From positions 62,001 to 126,000 of the forward strand of contig NZ_MTQD01000008.1 in assembly GCF_001974875.1 (NCBI RefSeq): DNA of 64,000 nucleotides, read 5' to 3'. Positions 1-8,551 of this stretch are shown here, piece after piece. The notes under the pieces were generated by a model that saw only the letters and a program-made list of their open reading frames with translations, searched no databases and was not told the origin of the DNA. How positions within the stretch are numbered: position 1 is the first letter of the stretch; each line of letters starts with the position of its first letter. Origin of the DNA: Pseudoalteromonas sp. EB27. GTDB lineage: Bacteria; Pseudomonadota; Gammaproteobacteria; Enterobacterales; Alteromonadaceae. Made by a program: the position numbers and the translations under genes.

Positions 1-282
1 GCGCTGCAAGAACAAATTAACAAACTTAAACAAAGTCCCGTACAACGCAGTTTAACTATAAATACTTCTGCAAGTGAGCTAAATAAAAGTGATACGAGTT
101 TAACTTTAGATGCAGAGCACCTAGGTGCAAAAAAATATAAAAACACGCAACAGCAAGATCAAATAGATATGTTAGAGCTGCAATTAGGGGAGTTAAAGTC
201 AGAACAAGCAGCAATAAAACAACAAATGGTTGAGCTGGTTATTAGTGAAATGAAAAGGCGGGGCGACGACTATACTATTTAG
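1..282 (+). CDS. C-terminal fragment of a coiled-coil protein (5' end outside window)
   Basis: Frame 1 is open from the first base to a TAG at 280-282, giving the last 93 residues of a protein that starts before the window. The fragment is hydrophilic and rich in Gln, Glu, Lys and Leu. Its second half (about residues 55-85) has leucines and isoleucines at heptad-like spacing, suggesting a coiled coil. No enzyme motif is visible and I do not recognise the family. The following gene is on the other strand and convergent, with about 20 bases between the stops. Confidence 0.6.
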   Translation, partial: ALQEQINKLKQSPVQRSLTINTSASELNKSDTSLTLDAEHLGAKKYKNTQQQDQIDMLELQLGELKSEQAAIKQQMVELVISEMKRRGDDYTI

Positions 283-303
283 CGCCACCAACATGCTGGT
301 GGG

Positions 304-828
304 CTAGCTTTTAAACTCAATTTTACCCACTTCAAGTTTAAACTTACCTTCTTGTTTGCCTGCAATCATAAAGCCTAGCTGTTTTATATCGTCAAGATCA
401 ATAATAACCTGCTGCTCAAGCACGCGACCGCGATACGTTAAAGTAAAATCACTCGGAGCAAAGTTTATATCTACCCATTCATTTTTTACTGTTTTAAATG
501 AGTGGGTGTACGCTGCGCCATCAAGGTAATTGGTAGTTCTGAGCCTAAGCTGATAGGTTTGTCCATCGCCTTTAACACGCAGCGCTATAGCTTTAGTATT
601 TTGGCTTTGTGTATTTAACTCTGTACGTATTGATGCAAAACCACCGTTGTTTTCAAGCGATATATTCCCTTCAAATATTAAACTTTTAGCAGTTTGGTTT
701 ACTTGGCTATTTGATACCCCACCCATTACTGAGTCGTTAACAACGTACCAGCGCTGGTTTGCATTCGCTTGTGCACTTACAACTAATAAATTAAATACAA
801 AAAGTGATGATAGTTGTTTGGTGATCAT
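304..828 (-). CDS. CIA30-family secreted protein
   Basis: A 174-residue protein with a likely signal peptide (about residues 1-23, ending near an Ala-Asn-Ala stretch), then one compact beta-rich domain. The segments WYVVNDSVMGGVS, GFASIRTE and RVKGDGQTYQLRLR are typical of the CIA30 (complex I intermediate-associated protein 30) fold, a galactose-binding-like jelly roll. In bacteria this family is exported or periplasmic and its function is not settled. No assembly factor role should be assumed. The ATG is preceded by a good ribosome site (AGGAGT, 6 bases away). Confidence 0.75.
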   Translation of the reverse strand: MITKQLSSLFVFNLLVVSAQANANQRWYVVNDSVMGGVSNSQVNQTAKSLIFEGNISLENNGGFASIRTELNTQSQNTKAIALRVKGDGQTYQLRLRTTNYLDGAAYTHSFKTVKNEWVDINFAPSDFTLTYRGRVLEQQVIIDLDDIKQLGFMIAGKQEGKFKLEVGKIEFKS

Positions 829-895
829 GGCTTACTCCTAAATACTTTAAGCTTATCAATACGGATAAACATATTATTTGTTCACTTATTTAAAG

Positions 896-1672
896 CTAAT
901 TATTTTTACTGCTCCATTTTTTCATGATTTTTTCAAACATAATTTCTTTATCAGTTTTATCCTCAGGACAGGGTTTACCGCTACCTTGAGGCATGCCATT
1001 ACTACCAAATACGGTTGAAGTATCAATTAAATAGCATTTACCGTTAAATTTTTCTAATCGTCGTGTGCCTGTTGTATTTTGGCTAATAACTTCTGAGTTG
1101 TCAGATTTTACTGGCGTTTTAATAGTCGGCTTATTGTTTATCTCATCACTTGCAGAGCCATTGTCTTCACCAAAGGAGACCATTTTTTTATGAGTCATAT
1201 TATTTACAGGTGAGCCAAATAGCGGCGCATATGGATTTAGCTTTTTAAATGTTTGAGAAGCTTTTGTTGGAGGGTCTGAAGGCGCAGCTGACTGGGGTTC
1301 AGTAGGTTTAACAGAGTCATTTTTAAGCTCTGTTTGTGCCTTTTGTAAAGTGGTGGTTTTGGCTTTTATTTTTTTAGTCACCTTTACTTTGGTTTTTGTA
1401 AAATCTTTTTTTATAGGTGTAGTGTTAGAGGTCGCTGCATTTGGTGCATCTGTTTTAGTATTTACAGGTTTTATATCGGGCGCATTGGTTGTTGTAACAA
1501 CTGGGCTTGGCCTAGGTAGGCTAGCTAAATTAACTGTAACATAGGCCTGTATTATTGCGCTTTCCTTTTCCTTTGGCGGCTCAACTTTAATAGATTGCGA
1601 AAACAAAAAGTACAACACAATAGCGTGTATACAAAACGAGATAACCCACGGCCATGCATTCCCTTTATTCAC
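896..1672 (-). CDS. TonB-like membrane-anchored protein of unknown function
   Basis: 258 residues starting at a GTG preceded by a GAGGG ribosome site. Residues 8-24 form one hydrophobic segment after a short positive N-terminus, giving a type II (N-in) anchor. A long low-complexity region rich in Pro, Thr and Lys follows (about 30-200). The first 30 residues and the linker resemble TonB/TolA proteins, but I see no canonical TonB C-terminal domain. Instead the end carries two cysteines 23 residues apart (KCYL and KPCPED) and a basic tail. It could be a periplasm-spanning adaptor. Function is not recognised, and it stands alone between two unrelated genes. Confidence 0.6.
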   Translation of the reverse strand: MNKGNAWPWVISFCIHAIVLYFLFSQSIKVEPPKEKESAIIQAYVTVNLASLPRPSPVVTTTNAPDIKPVNTKTDAPNAATSNTTPIKKDFTKTKVKVTKKIKAKTTTLQKAQTELKNDSVKPTEPQSAAPSDPPTKASQTFKKLNPYAPLFGSPVNNMTHKKMVSFGEDNGSASDEINNKPTIKTPVKSDNSEVISQNTTGTRRLEKFNGKCYLIDTSTVFGSNGMPQGSGKPCPEDKTDKEIMFEKIMKKWSSKNN

Positions 1673-1852
1673 ATCAAACCCTCAACATAATAGTGCTGTT
1701 ATGAGTCAATAAAATACATTTAGTTCACCTAAAGTTAATGTGTTTTACTTTGTGGCTTTATTGCAGATACAACAAAACTATTTTGCAGTTTCTGTTGTTT
1801 TTGCAGGTGCTTGGTTACGTTATTATGAGCGCAATCAAACTTAGGAGGCATT

Positions 1853-2938
1853 ATGATATTACTTTTTGAACCAATAGAACTTGCAGGTAAAACATTAAAA
1901 AACCGTATTGTTATGCCCCCAATGACCCGCTCGCGTTCAACACAGCCCGGCGATATAGCTAACGACTTAATGGCAACATATTACTCACAGCGCGCAAGTG
2001 CCGGGCTAATTGTAAGCGAAGGTACGCAAATTAGTGAGCTTGGTAAAGGTTACGCTTGGACTCCGGGTATTTATTCAAATGAGCAAGTTGCAGGCTGGAG
2101 TAAAGTAACAAGCGCAGTACATAGCGCTGGTGGCGTGATGTTTGCTCAGCTTTGGCATGTTGGTCGCGTAACTCACAGTGACAACACCGGTGGCGTGCAG
2201 CCTATTTCAGCCTCGGCCATTGCTGCAAAAGACGTAAAAGTATTTGTAGATACAAACGGCACACCGGGTTTTGTAGATACTCAGTTACCACGCGAGATGA
2301 GCAAACAAGATATTACGCAAGTCATAGGCGAATTTCGTCAAGCTGCTAAAAATGCAGTTAATGCAGGATTTGATGGCATAGAGCTTCATGCTGCAAATGG
2401 TTACCTTATTAACCAATTTTTAGACTCAGAGTCAAATGCTCGCACCGATGAATATGGTGGCAGCGTGCAAAACCGTATACGCTTTTTAATTGAAGTGGTA
2501 AATGCTGTTAGCGACGAAATTGGTAGCAGCAAAGTAGGCGTAAGACTTGCCCCGTTAACAACCCTTAATGGCACAGTAGACGAAAACCCTGAGGAAACTT
2601 ACTTAGCGGTTTCTGAGGCATTAAATAAAGCCGGTGTAGGTTATATACATATAGCCGAAGCCGATTGGGATGACGCACCTTTAATGAGTGTTGAGTTTAA
2701 ACACGCCATTCGTAAAGCCTACAGCGGTGTATTAATTTACGCAGGCAAGTACACAAAAGAGCGCGCAGACAAAGCACTTAGCCAAGGCTGGGCCGACATG
2801 ATTGGTTTTGGTCGCCCGTTTGTATCAAACCCAGACTTACCAGCCCGCTTAAAGCAAGGCAAGCCTCTTAACAGCCACAACCCCGACACTTTGTTTGGTG
2901 GTGCAGAGCAAGGCTACACCGATTATCCAACGGTATAA
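1853..2938 (+). CDS. Old Yellow Enzyme family alkene reductase (NADH:flavin oxidoreductase)
   Basis: 361 residues, full length for the NemA/OYE class of FMN-dependent reductases, which reduce activated C=C bonds, nitro compounds and quinones in the cytoplasm. The family landmarks are visible: KNRIVMPPMTRSR near the N-terminus, FAQLWHVGR, the HAANGYLINQFL substrate/FMN segment, DEYGGSVQNR, and the C-terminal IGFGRPFVSNPDLP phosphate-binding segment. HAAN at the active-site position (rather than HxxH) matches the NemA type. The start has a strong AGGAGG site 5 bases upstream. The gene appears monocistronic, ending at an intrinsic terminator. Confidence 0.92.
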   Translation: MILLFEPIELAGKTLKNRIVMPPMTRSRSTQPGDIANDLMATYYSQRASAGLIVSEGTQISELGKGYAWTPGIYSNEQVAGWSKVTSAVHSAGGVMFAQLWHVGRVTHSDNTGGVQPISASAIAAKDVKVFVDTNGTPGFVDTQLPREMSKQDITQVIGEFRQAAKNAVNAGFDGIELHAANGYLINQFLDSESNARTDEYGGSVQNRIRFLIEVVNAVSDEIGSSKVGVRLAPLTTLNGTVDENPEETYLAVSEALNKAGVGYIHIAEADWDDAPLMSVEFKHAIRKAYSGVLIYAGKYTKERADKALSQGWADMIGFGRPFVSNPDLPARLKQGKPLNSHNPDTLFGGAEQGYTDYPTV

Positions 2939-2972
2939 TTGCTAGTAAGTAATAAACATTGAGTAAAAACAT

Positions 2973-3003
2973 AAAGGGCTGCATTTTATGCAGCCCTTTT
3001 TTG
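2973..3003 (+). terminator. Intrinsic terminator after the OYE gene
   Basis: A 9-bp stem (AAGGGCTGC / GCAGCCCTT) with a 7-base loop is followed directly by a T-run. Confidence 0.9.
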
Positions 3004-3090
3004 TGCACTGATTCTATTAGCTTTACCTTGAGCAAAAAATAAAAAACGCGTAAGTTAACCGGGTTACCTATTTTAATAACAAGAAAAAAA

Positions 3091-4101
3091 ATGAAAGCCA
3101 AAGAGATAGAACAATTAGAATTATCAAATTCTGAAACCCGAGAAGTTATTACACCCTACGCCTTTAAAATTGACAGTGCTTTACTAGGCTTGCCTTTGGC
3201 TACACCTAGTAGGCGTGCATTAGCGATTATTATTGATGTTGCACTGATATTTTTAGCAGCCAAGCTCAGCGCGGCTTTAATAGCATTTGTTGCTGCCATG
3301 GCTTTTTATAAAGGTACGGCTCAGCAATACCTCCCAAAAATGTCGAGTGTGTGGCGAAGAATCTTAAAAGTAACGGCAGCAAGTATTTTATTTGTAAGCG
3401 CACTTACTATGCTTTCAATTGGCATAGATTACCTAGAAGACGATAACGCTGATCAAGGTTTGGCTGTTCAGGGCGTAAAAATACAAGATGAAATTCAGCT
3501 TACCGCCACAGAAAAGCAACGGGTAAATACTTATTTAGCGCAAACAGCCGATGAGAGCTGTGATCAACCTTGCCAACAAAATGCGCTTGATAATTTAATA
3601 GGGGAAGTACCCAAATTAGCAAAAATGGATGACCTACAAAGCCCACAACTTGCTACCGTGTTTTTACAGTTGTTAGTACTCAGTGAAAATAACGAAATAA
3701 AGCCTGCACAGTTAATAGAAGAAAAACCTGCACAAACAACCACAAATAGTATTTTGCAGTGGAGCAAAGGCATTATTCAAGACCTAGGCTTGGGTTTTGG
3801 CTGGGCTGCGGTTTACTTTACGTTGTTCTCGCTGCTTTGGCGTGGCCAAACACCAGGTAAAAAAGCATGTAACATCCGCGTAGTTGCCCTAAGCGGTGAT
3901 CCATTAGGTTTATTAGACTGTTTTGGTCGCTACGGCGGCTACGGTGCAGGTTTTGCTACGGGTTTATTGGGGTTCCTGCAGATATATTGGGACCCAAACA
4001 GACAAGCAATTCAAGATAAAATATCAGCGACGGTGGTGATTCGAGGTAGCTTGAATCAACCGGTGAATGTTGAAACGGTTGTAGATGTAGTGAAAGAGTA
4101 A
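3091..4101 (+). CDS. RDD family membrane protein with a large insertion
   Basis: 336 residues. RDD domains normally occupy about 130-170 residues. Here the N-terminal part has hydrophobic segments at about 45-75 and 90-112 after the SRRALAIIIDVALI stretch carrying the Arg/Asp signature. The C-terminal part (about 230-320) contains GQTPGKKACNIRVV and a DPNRQAIQDKIS segment, typical RDD closing motifs. Between them lies a soluble stretch of about 120 residues with a Cys-x3-Cys pair (C157, C161). RDD proteins are poorly understood, and some act in ion or solute transport. The ribosome site is weak (AACAAGA before the ATG). Membrane location is well supported; the role is not. Confidence 0.8.
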   Translation: MKAKEIEQLELSNSETREVITPYAFKIDSALLGLPLATPSRRALAIIIDVALIFLAAKLSAALIAFVAAMAFYKGTAQQYLPKMSSVWRRILKVTAASILFVSALTMLSIGIDYLEDDNADQGLAVQGVKIQDEIQLTATEKQRVNTYLAQTADESCDQPCQQNALDNLIGEVPKLAKMDDLQSPQLATVFLQLLVLSENNEIKPAQLIEEKPAQTTTNSILQWSKGIIQDLGLGFGWAAVYFTLFSLLWRGQTPGKKACNIRVVALSGDPLGLLDCFGRYGGYGAGFATGLLGFLQIYWDPNRQAIQDKISATVVIRGSLNQPVNVETVVDVVKE

Positions 4102-4175
4102 AGTAATTATAAGAATATACAGATTGAGTTAAAAAACTTAAAATTAAGTACAGGTTTAACTTTATCAGGTGTTTT

Positions 4176-4427
4176 ATGAAAGCGTTATTAGCTGATTGTT
4201 CAGCAAGTATTTCAGAACTGAGAAAAAATCCAATTGCGCTCTTAAATAAAGCTGGTGGAAAGAGCATCGAAATTTCGAAATATAATAAGACAGTTGCTTA
4301 TTTAGTTCCTGCACAAATGTATGAATTGATAATGGATCAGCTTGATGACTATGAATTAGCTAAAATTATTGAAAGTCGTAGAGCTGACTTATCTCAGGAG
4401 GTTGAAGTTAGCATTGATGACTTATAG
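4176..4427 (+). CDS. Phd/YefM- or StbD-type antitoxin, apparently without its toxin
   Basis: 83 residues. The N-terminal half has the pattern of the Phd/StbD fold: an ISELRKNP segment, then a short helix and KTVAYLVPAQMYELIMDQL, the usual dimer and DNA-binding unit. The acidic C-terminal tail (VEVSIDDL) is the toxin-wrapping part in this family. In StbDE-like operons a RelE/ParE toxin of about 90 residues overlaps the stop. Here an overlapping ATG at 4417 begins MTYSSYQLNYIN and hits a stop at 4455, so no functional toxin is encoded. The antitoxin itself is full length and may still be expressed. Confidence 0.75.
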   Translation: MKALLADCSASISELRKNPIALLNKAGGKSIEISKYNKTVAYLVPAQMYELIMDQLDDYELAKIIESRRADLSQEVEVSIDDL

Positions 4428-4455
4428 CTCTTATCAATTGAATTACATTAATTAG
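4417..4455 (+). pseudogene. Possible vestige of the RelE/ParE-type toxin start
   Basis: An ATG overlaps the antitoxin stop, as expected for a coupled toxin gene. The first residues (MTYS...) resemble the usual start of StbE/RelE toxins, but the frame closes after 12 codons and no RelE-like sequence continues in any frame before the next gene at 4543. An AGGAGG motif lies at 4396-4401. This is a suggestion from position and a few residues only, and it could be coincidence. Confidence 0.3.
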
Positions 4456-4542
4456 AAAAAGCTAATGCTTAAAGTGACATAAAGTAGCTCAGACTATTTT
4501 TCTGTTTATATTAGGGCGTGTTAGCATACAAAAAAGTAAATA

Positions 4543-6906
4543 TTGAGTACATGGATGAATATGGTAACTTTTTCTCGTTATACGACATTAATTTTATATG
4601 GTGTTATTACCTATATTTTGTTTTTAATTATGTCTTCGGTAACGATTAATCAAGGATTGTGGCTCGCTTGGACTAATCTTCTTCACAAAACATTTAATAC
4701 TTCAAATTTCACACCTTCGTATGGTTACGCTACATTATTATTTTTAGCAGGCTTAGCCGTAAATAAAATAGCAGATAGCTTTTCTATCTATAATTCAAAA
4801 AGATATTGGCAATTTAATTGGCGATACCCTTCTCTCATACTATCAGTAACATGCACTATTGCTATTTGGTTGTTTTTTGAATCTAGAGCAACCGGTTCTT
4901 TGATTAGTTTAGAGTTAATACTTTTATATTTACCTCTTATAGTCGGATTAGTATTTTTACCTGCACTTGAGTTTTTAAAAGTTCGTATTACGCAAAAAAT
5001 AACTCCTCTATGTATTGATGACCCAAAAAACAACGATTCAACGCGGCATATCGCTAAACAAATTGAAGAAACTTTATGCGATGAGAAAAATCAAGCAAAG
5101 AGTATACGCATTTTAATATGTGGACCGTTTGGTGTGGGGAAGACAACGGCAATAAATTTAGCAGTTGATAAACTAAAAAATAAAAAAGAACTGCCTAAAT
5201 TAGTTCACTGCAATATTGATCTGTGGGGTGTTGAAGCTGAATCTATTATCCAATATGTATTAGATGAAGTGCTAATAGGACTAGGTACAGAAATAGATAT
5301 GTGTAAATTCCGCTCTTTACCGTCGCACTATATTTCAGCTATGAATGCAGGTAATACGTCTTCTAAAATATTTGCAGCGTTTATGCATAAACCTACATCT
5401 CCAGATGCACTTTTAAAAAACTTAGGTGATGCCATTAATGCAGCAAATTTAAGATTATTAGTCACAATCCAAGATCTCGATCGTAATCAAAAGGCGCTAG
5501 ACAGCCTCCATGCGCTTGCTGGCCTGTTAGATAGATTAGAAGAACTGCAAGGTATTGATTATATTTTTGCAGGTGAAAACCGCCCAGAGTTTTCTGATAC
5601 TTTACTGCGTATTTGCCCAATACGATTTGATTTTTCTAAACCAAATTTTATTAAAGAAATAACCGAGTTAGAAAATAAGTTAATAGATAATGATACGCAA
5701 GTGTATTATCAAAAAGTTCTTTTAAAGCCAGGTGTATCTAGGCGCCCACTACAACTTATAAATAAATTGTTACCTTCATTTAGAGCATTGCATACTCTTG
5801 AAGAGCAAATTAAATCTGCTTGGCTGGCATTGTGCGGTGAAGTGTTATTTTACGATCTTGTATTACTTCAGGTATTGAAAAATAATAACCCACCCATTTA
5901 CGATGCACTGATAGTGTTACTAAATAATACAGCCTTTAAAAGCCAACCATTAGATGAGTTTATTACAGATAACTTTTCTCGGGAAGATAATTTAGATAAA
6001 GAACTTATAAAAGCTTGTTTAGAGCACTTTCGCTTAATTGATCTTTTTTTAGGTATAAAAAGTAAAGAAACGAATATTTCAAAAGATAGAGTGCCAAATC
6101 ATGTTTTATCATTTTATAAACACGAGCATATAAGTAGATCCTTAATAGGAGGCAGACTTGAAAATAGTAAGCTTAAACAAAGGCACGTTTTTAAAACGTT
6201 AAATAAAATAGCGAATGGTGGTAGCCGTCATATTAAAAACCAAGCAATTACTGACTTATGTGCTGCTGTGGAAAATGATGAGACTTCTAGCTTTTGGCTT
6301 GATTCCATTGAGCGCTATGGCTGGTGTATTCTTTACAATGAAATTGAAGATGAAACGACCGCTAAACAATTATTTGAAAAAGCGATTAATGTCCAATCAT
6401 CAAGAAAGTCTTTTGACCTTTTAACATCATTTGCAGTAAGGGGTTACAAAGTAAACCCAAGTAGTGCATTTATGAACTATCTTTTTTCAGAAAGAATAAT
6501 AAACGACTTATTTGAGCAACGTACCTGTTTTACATATGGTACTTTGTTTGCGCTATTGAAAATTTATAGTAATTTTAGCTCATTTGGACGTTTTGGTAGT
6601 GAGCCCCAAAATTATAAAGCTCCTATGAACAATCTTATTTTACAATTTATTGATGGCAATGATTCTGTCAGCGACGCTAATTTGTTGTATTTGTTTTCAA
6701 GTAATGCCGATGATATCCCTGATTTATTACTTGCTCTAAATAAATCGACTCTAAATAAAGTACAGTCTTTGATTAAAAATATTAAATCAGAAAATACCCG
6801 TGTGATTTATAGTCAAATAGCTGAAGCACGAGAAGCAAATGATGATGAATTTGAAGGTATAAGAAGTGATGCATTAAAATTGATATCGCAAATGTTAAAG
6901 CTTTAG
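4543..6906 (+). CDS. Membrane-anchored KAP-like P-loop NTPase
   Basis: 787 residues with a TTG as the farthest start. ATGs at 4555 and 4561 are equally possible because no clear ribosome site is visible. Four hydrophobic segments (about 12-33, 62-78, 96-112 and 122-145) precede a P-loop domain. The Walker A motif GPFGVGKT is at 194-201 and the Walker B/KAP-type motif VTIQDLDR at 307-314, followed by a sensor-like FAGENRPEF. The C-terminal 400 residues are helical and unrecognised. KAP NTPases are membrane-associated and patchily distributed. Several are implicated in phage exclusion or stress responses, but no function can be assigned here. The gene is visibly A+T-richer than its neighbours and sits beside an orphan antitoxin, consistent with acquired cargo. 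Confidence 0.7.
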   Translation: MSTWMNMVTFSRYTTLILYGVITYILFLIMSSVTINQGLWLAWTNLLHKTFNTSNFTPSYGYATLLFLAGLAVNKIADSFSIYNSKRYWQFNWRYPSLILSVTCTIAIWLFFESRATGSLISLELILLYLPLIVGLVFLPALEFLKVRITQKITPLCIDDPKNNDSTRHIAKQIEETLCDEKNQAKSIRILICGPFGVGKTTAINLAVDKLKNKKELPKLVHCNIDLWGVEAESIIQYVLDEVLIGLGTEIDMCKFRSLPSHYISAMNAGNTSSKIFAAFMHKPTSPDALLKNLGDAINAANLRLLVTIQDLDRNQKALDSLHALAGLLDRLEELQGIDYIFAGENRPEFSDTLLRICPIRFDFSKPNFIKEITELENKLIDNDTQVYYQKVLLKPGVSRRPLQLINKLLPSFRALHTLEEQIKSAWLALCGEVLFYDLVLLQVLKNNNPPIYDALIVLLNNTAFKSQPLDEFITDNFSREDNLDKELIKACLEHFRLIDLFLGIKSKETNISKDRVPNHVLSFYKHEHISRSLIGGRLENSKLKQRHVFKTLNKIANGGSRHIKNQAITDLCAAVENDETSSFWLDSIERYGWCILYNEIEDETTAKQLFEKAINVQSSRKSFDLLTSFAVRGYKVNPSSAFMNYLFSERIINDLFEQRTCFTYGTLFALLKIYSNFSSFGRFGSEPQNYKAPMNNLILQFIDGNDSVSDANLLYLFSSNADDIPDLLLALNKSTLNKVQSLIKNIKSENTRVIYSQIAEAREANDDEFEGIRSDALKLISQMLKL

Positions 6907-6936
6907 TTTCAATTAATTGAGGCAGTTATTATAGCT

Positions 6937-6982
6937 TGAAATTAAAGCGCGATAATTACCTTATCGCGCTTTAATTTTAAAT
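6937..6982. terminator. Bidirectional terminator between the KAP-like gene and lnt
   Basis: A perfect 17-bp stem (6939-6955 / 6961-6977) with a 5-base loop has A/T runs on both sides. Its right end overlaps the lnt stop codon, so it can end both converging transcripts. Confidence 0.85.
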
Positions 6983-8551
6983 ATTTATTTTATCTTTCAG
7001 TTTTACCCCAAACCCAATAACTCCCAGTAACAACACAAATCCCCATACAAACACATTGCCGTATTGGCTGTACACGCTGTCGCCTTTTATAAGCTTAATG
7101 TTGGCTTTCAATATGGTAGCTTCAAACTGAGGCATGGTTTGTTGTGTGTGGCTTATTGGGTCGTATACGGCGCTTACGCCATTGTTGGTAACTCGCACTA
7201 GAGGGCGTTGTAGTTCGAGCGCGCGCATGCGGGCTATTTGCATATGTTGCAAAGGTCCAATAGAGTCGCCAAACCAGGCATCGTTACTTACTGTAAAGAG
7301 TAGGTCGGAGTCGCTTTTGTAATTACCGCGAACTAAATCGGCAAAAACAATTTCGTAGCAAATAGCGGGTAGTAAGTTATAGCCATTGGCGCGTAAGTTG
7401 TTTTGCACTTTGTCGCCACGGGTAAACGACGACATAGGTAAATCGAATAATGGGGCAATAGGGCGCAAAAAGTCTTGAAACGGTACAAATTCGCCAATAG
7501 GTAATAGCTGGTGTTTTTGATAGCGGTTTTTATCAAGGTAATGGTAATGCCCATGTTCGTCGCCGCGTTCTTTATTACCAACCACAATAAGTGTATTGAA
7601 TATGTTTTTGGTGTCTCGCTGATAGTCAACAATACCGGTTACAAGGGCGGTTTTATTAAACGAGGCTGCACTGTCTAAATTGGCTAGATAGGAATCAGCA
7701 AGCATTTCTATTTCAGGCACTGCGGCTTCGGGCCATACTATTAAGTCGGCATCCCAATGTGGGCGTGTCATGTCTTGGTATTTGCTCATTGTGGTCCAAA
7801 ACTCGCTTGGCTCAAAGCGCAGATGTTGCTGTATGTTGCCTTGTACGAGTAATACTGACATGTTTTTATCTGTGTAATGAATACTGCCAGTGGTGTTTGC
7901 ACCTGTAAAAATAAGCGCAACAGCTGTAGCAGTAACCGCCGGGGTTTTAAAATCTTTTTGGGTAAGTTTATATAGTGCAAAGCCAATAGCGATACACACG
8001 AGGGTTAAGCCAAACTCGCCAATATAAGGGGCAAGCAGCCTTAAAGGTCCGTCGGTTTGTGTGTAGCCAAAACTTAACCACGGGAAACCGGTAAGTACGG
8101 TGCCACGTAAATACTCACTAATTGCAAAGCAGGCAATTAGTAATGCGCCAAAGCTTTTAGGACCAGTGGCAAAGCGTGTAGTTGCCCAAAAGGCAAGTGC
8201 GGGAAATAATGCTAAGTATGAGCACAAAAAAGCCATTAACGAGAGCGATGCTATAAGCGGCATACCGCCAAAGGTGGCAATAGAAACATGTACCCAGCTT
8301 ATACCTGCACCAAACCAGCCTAGGCCAAATATAAAGCCATATTTAGCGGCGGTTTTTGCGTGTGCTTTACCGGTATTATTGGGATTAACGCAAAAAATTA
8401 TGGCACCAAGGCTAATAAATACGATGGGCCAAATTTCAAAGGGAGCATAGCCAAAAGTTAAAACAAGGCCCGCAACCAGTGCGAGCCATGCTTTTTTATC
8501 TTTTGCTAATAGGGTAAGTCTAGTTAGCAGTTTCTTCACTGTCGTTATCAT
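6977..8551 (-). CDS. lnt: Apolipoprotein N-acyltransferase
   Basis: 524 residues, the usual length for Lnt, the inner-membrane enzyme that adds the third acyl chain to lipoproteins. The N-terminal half has at least six hydrophobic segments. The C-terminal half is a nitrilase-like domain with the catalytic triad in view: Glu in VWPEAAVPE, Lys in YQKHQLLPIGEF and Cys in PAICYEIVF. It is the last gene of the miaB-ybeZ-ybeY-corC-lnt run, and its first 32 bases overlap the 3' end of corC, implying translational coupling. A GTG at 8539 is an alternative start. Confidence 0.97.
   Translation of the reverse strand: MITTVKKLLTRLTLLAKDKKAWLALVAGLVLTFGYAPFEIWPIVFISLGAIIFCVNPNNTGKAHAKTAAKYGFIFGLGWFGAGISWVHVSIATFGGMPLIASLSLMAFLCSYLALFPALAFWATTRFATGPKSFGALLIACFAISEYLRGTVLTGFPWLSFGYTQTDGPLRLLAPYIGEFGLTLVCIAIGFALYKLTQKDFKTPAVTATAVALIFTGANTTGSIHYTDKNMSVLLVQGNIQQHLRFEPSEFWTTMSKYQDMTRPHWDADLIVWPEAAVPEIEMLADSYLANLDSAASFNKTALVTGIVDYQRDTKNIFNTLIVVGNKERGDEHGHYHYLDKNRYQKHQLLPIGEFVPFQDFLRPIAPLFDLPMSSFTRGDKVQNNLRANGYNLLPAICYEIVFADLVRGNYKSDSDLLFTVSNDAWFGDSIGPLQHMQIARMRALELQRPLVRVTNNGVSAVYDPISHTQQTMPQFEATILKANIKLIKGDSVYSQYGNVFVWGFVLLLGVIGFGVKLKDKINI

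Noticed and set aside
2868-3101. Minus-strand 77-residue frame after the OYE gene
   Set aside because: It runs through an intrinsic terminator and into the OYE gene, and has no family signature.
3956-4267. Minus-strand 103-residue frame
   Set aside because: It overlaps both the RDD and antitoxin genes antisense and has no recognisable content.
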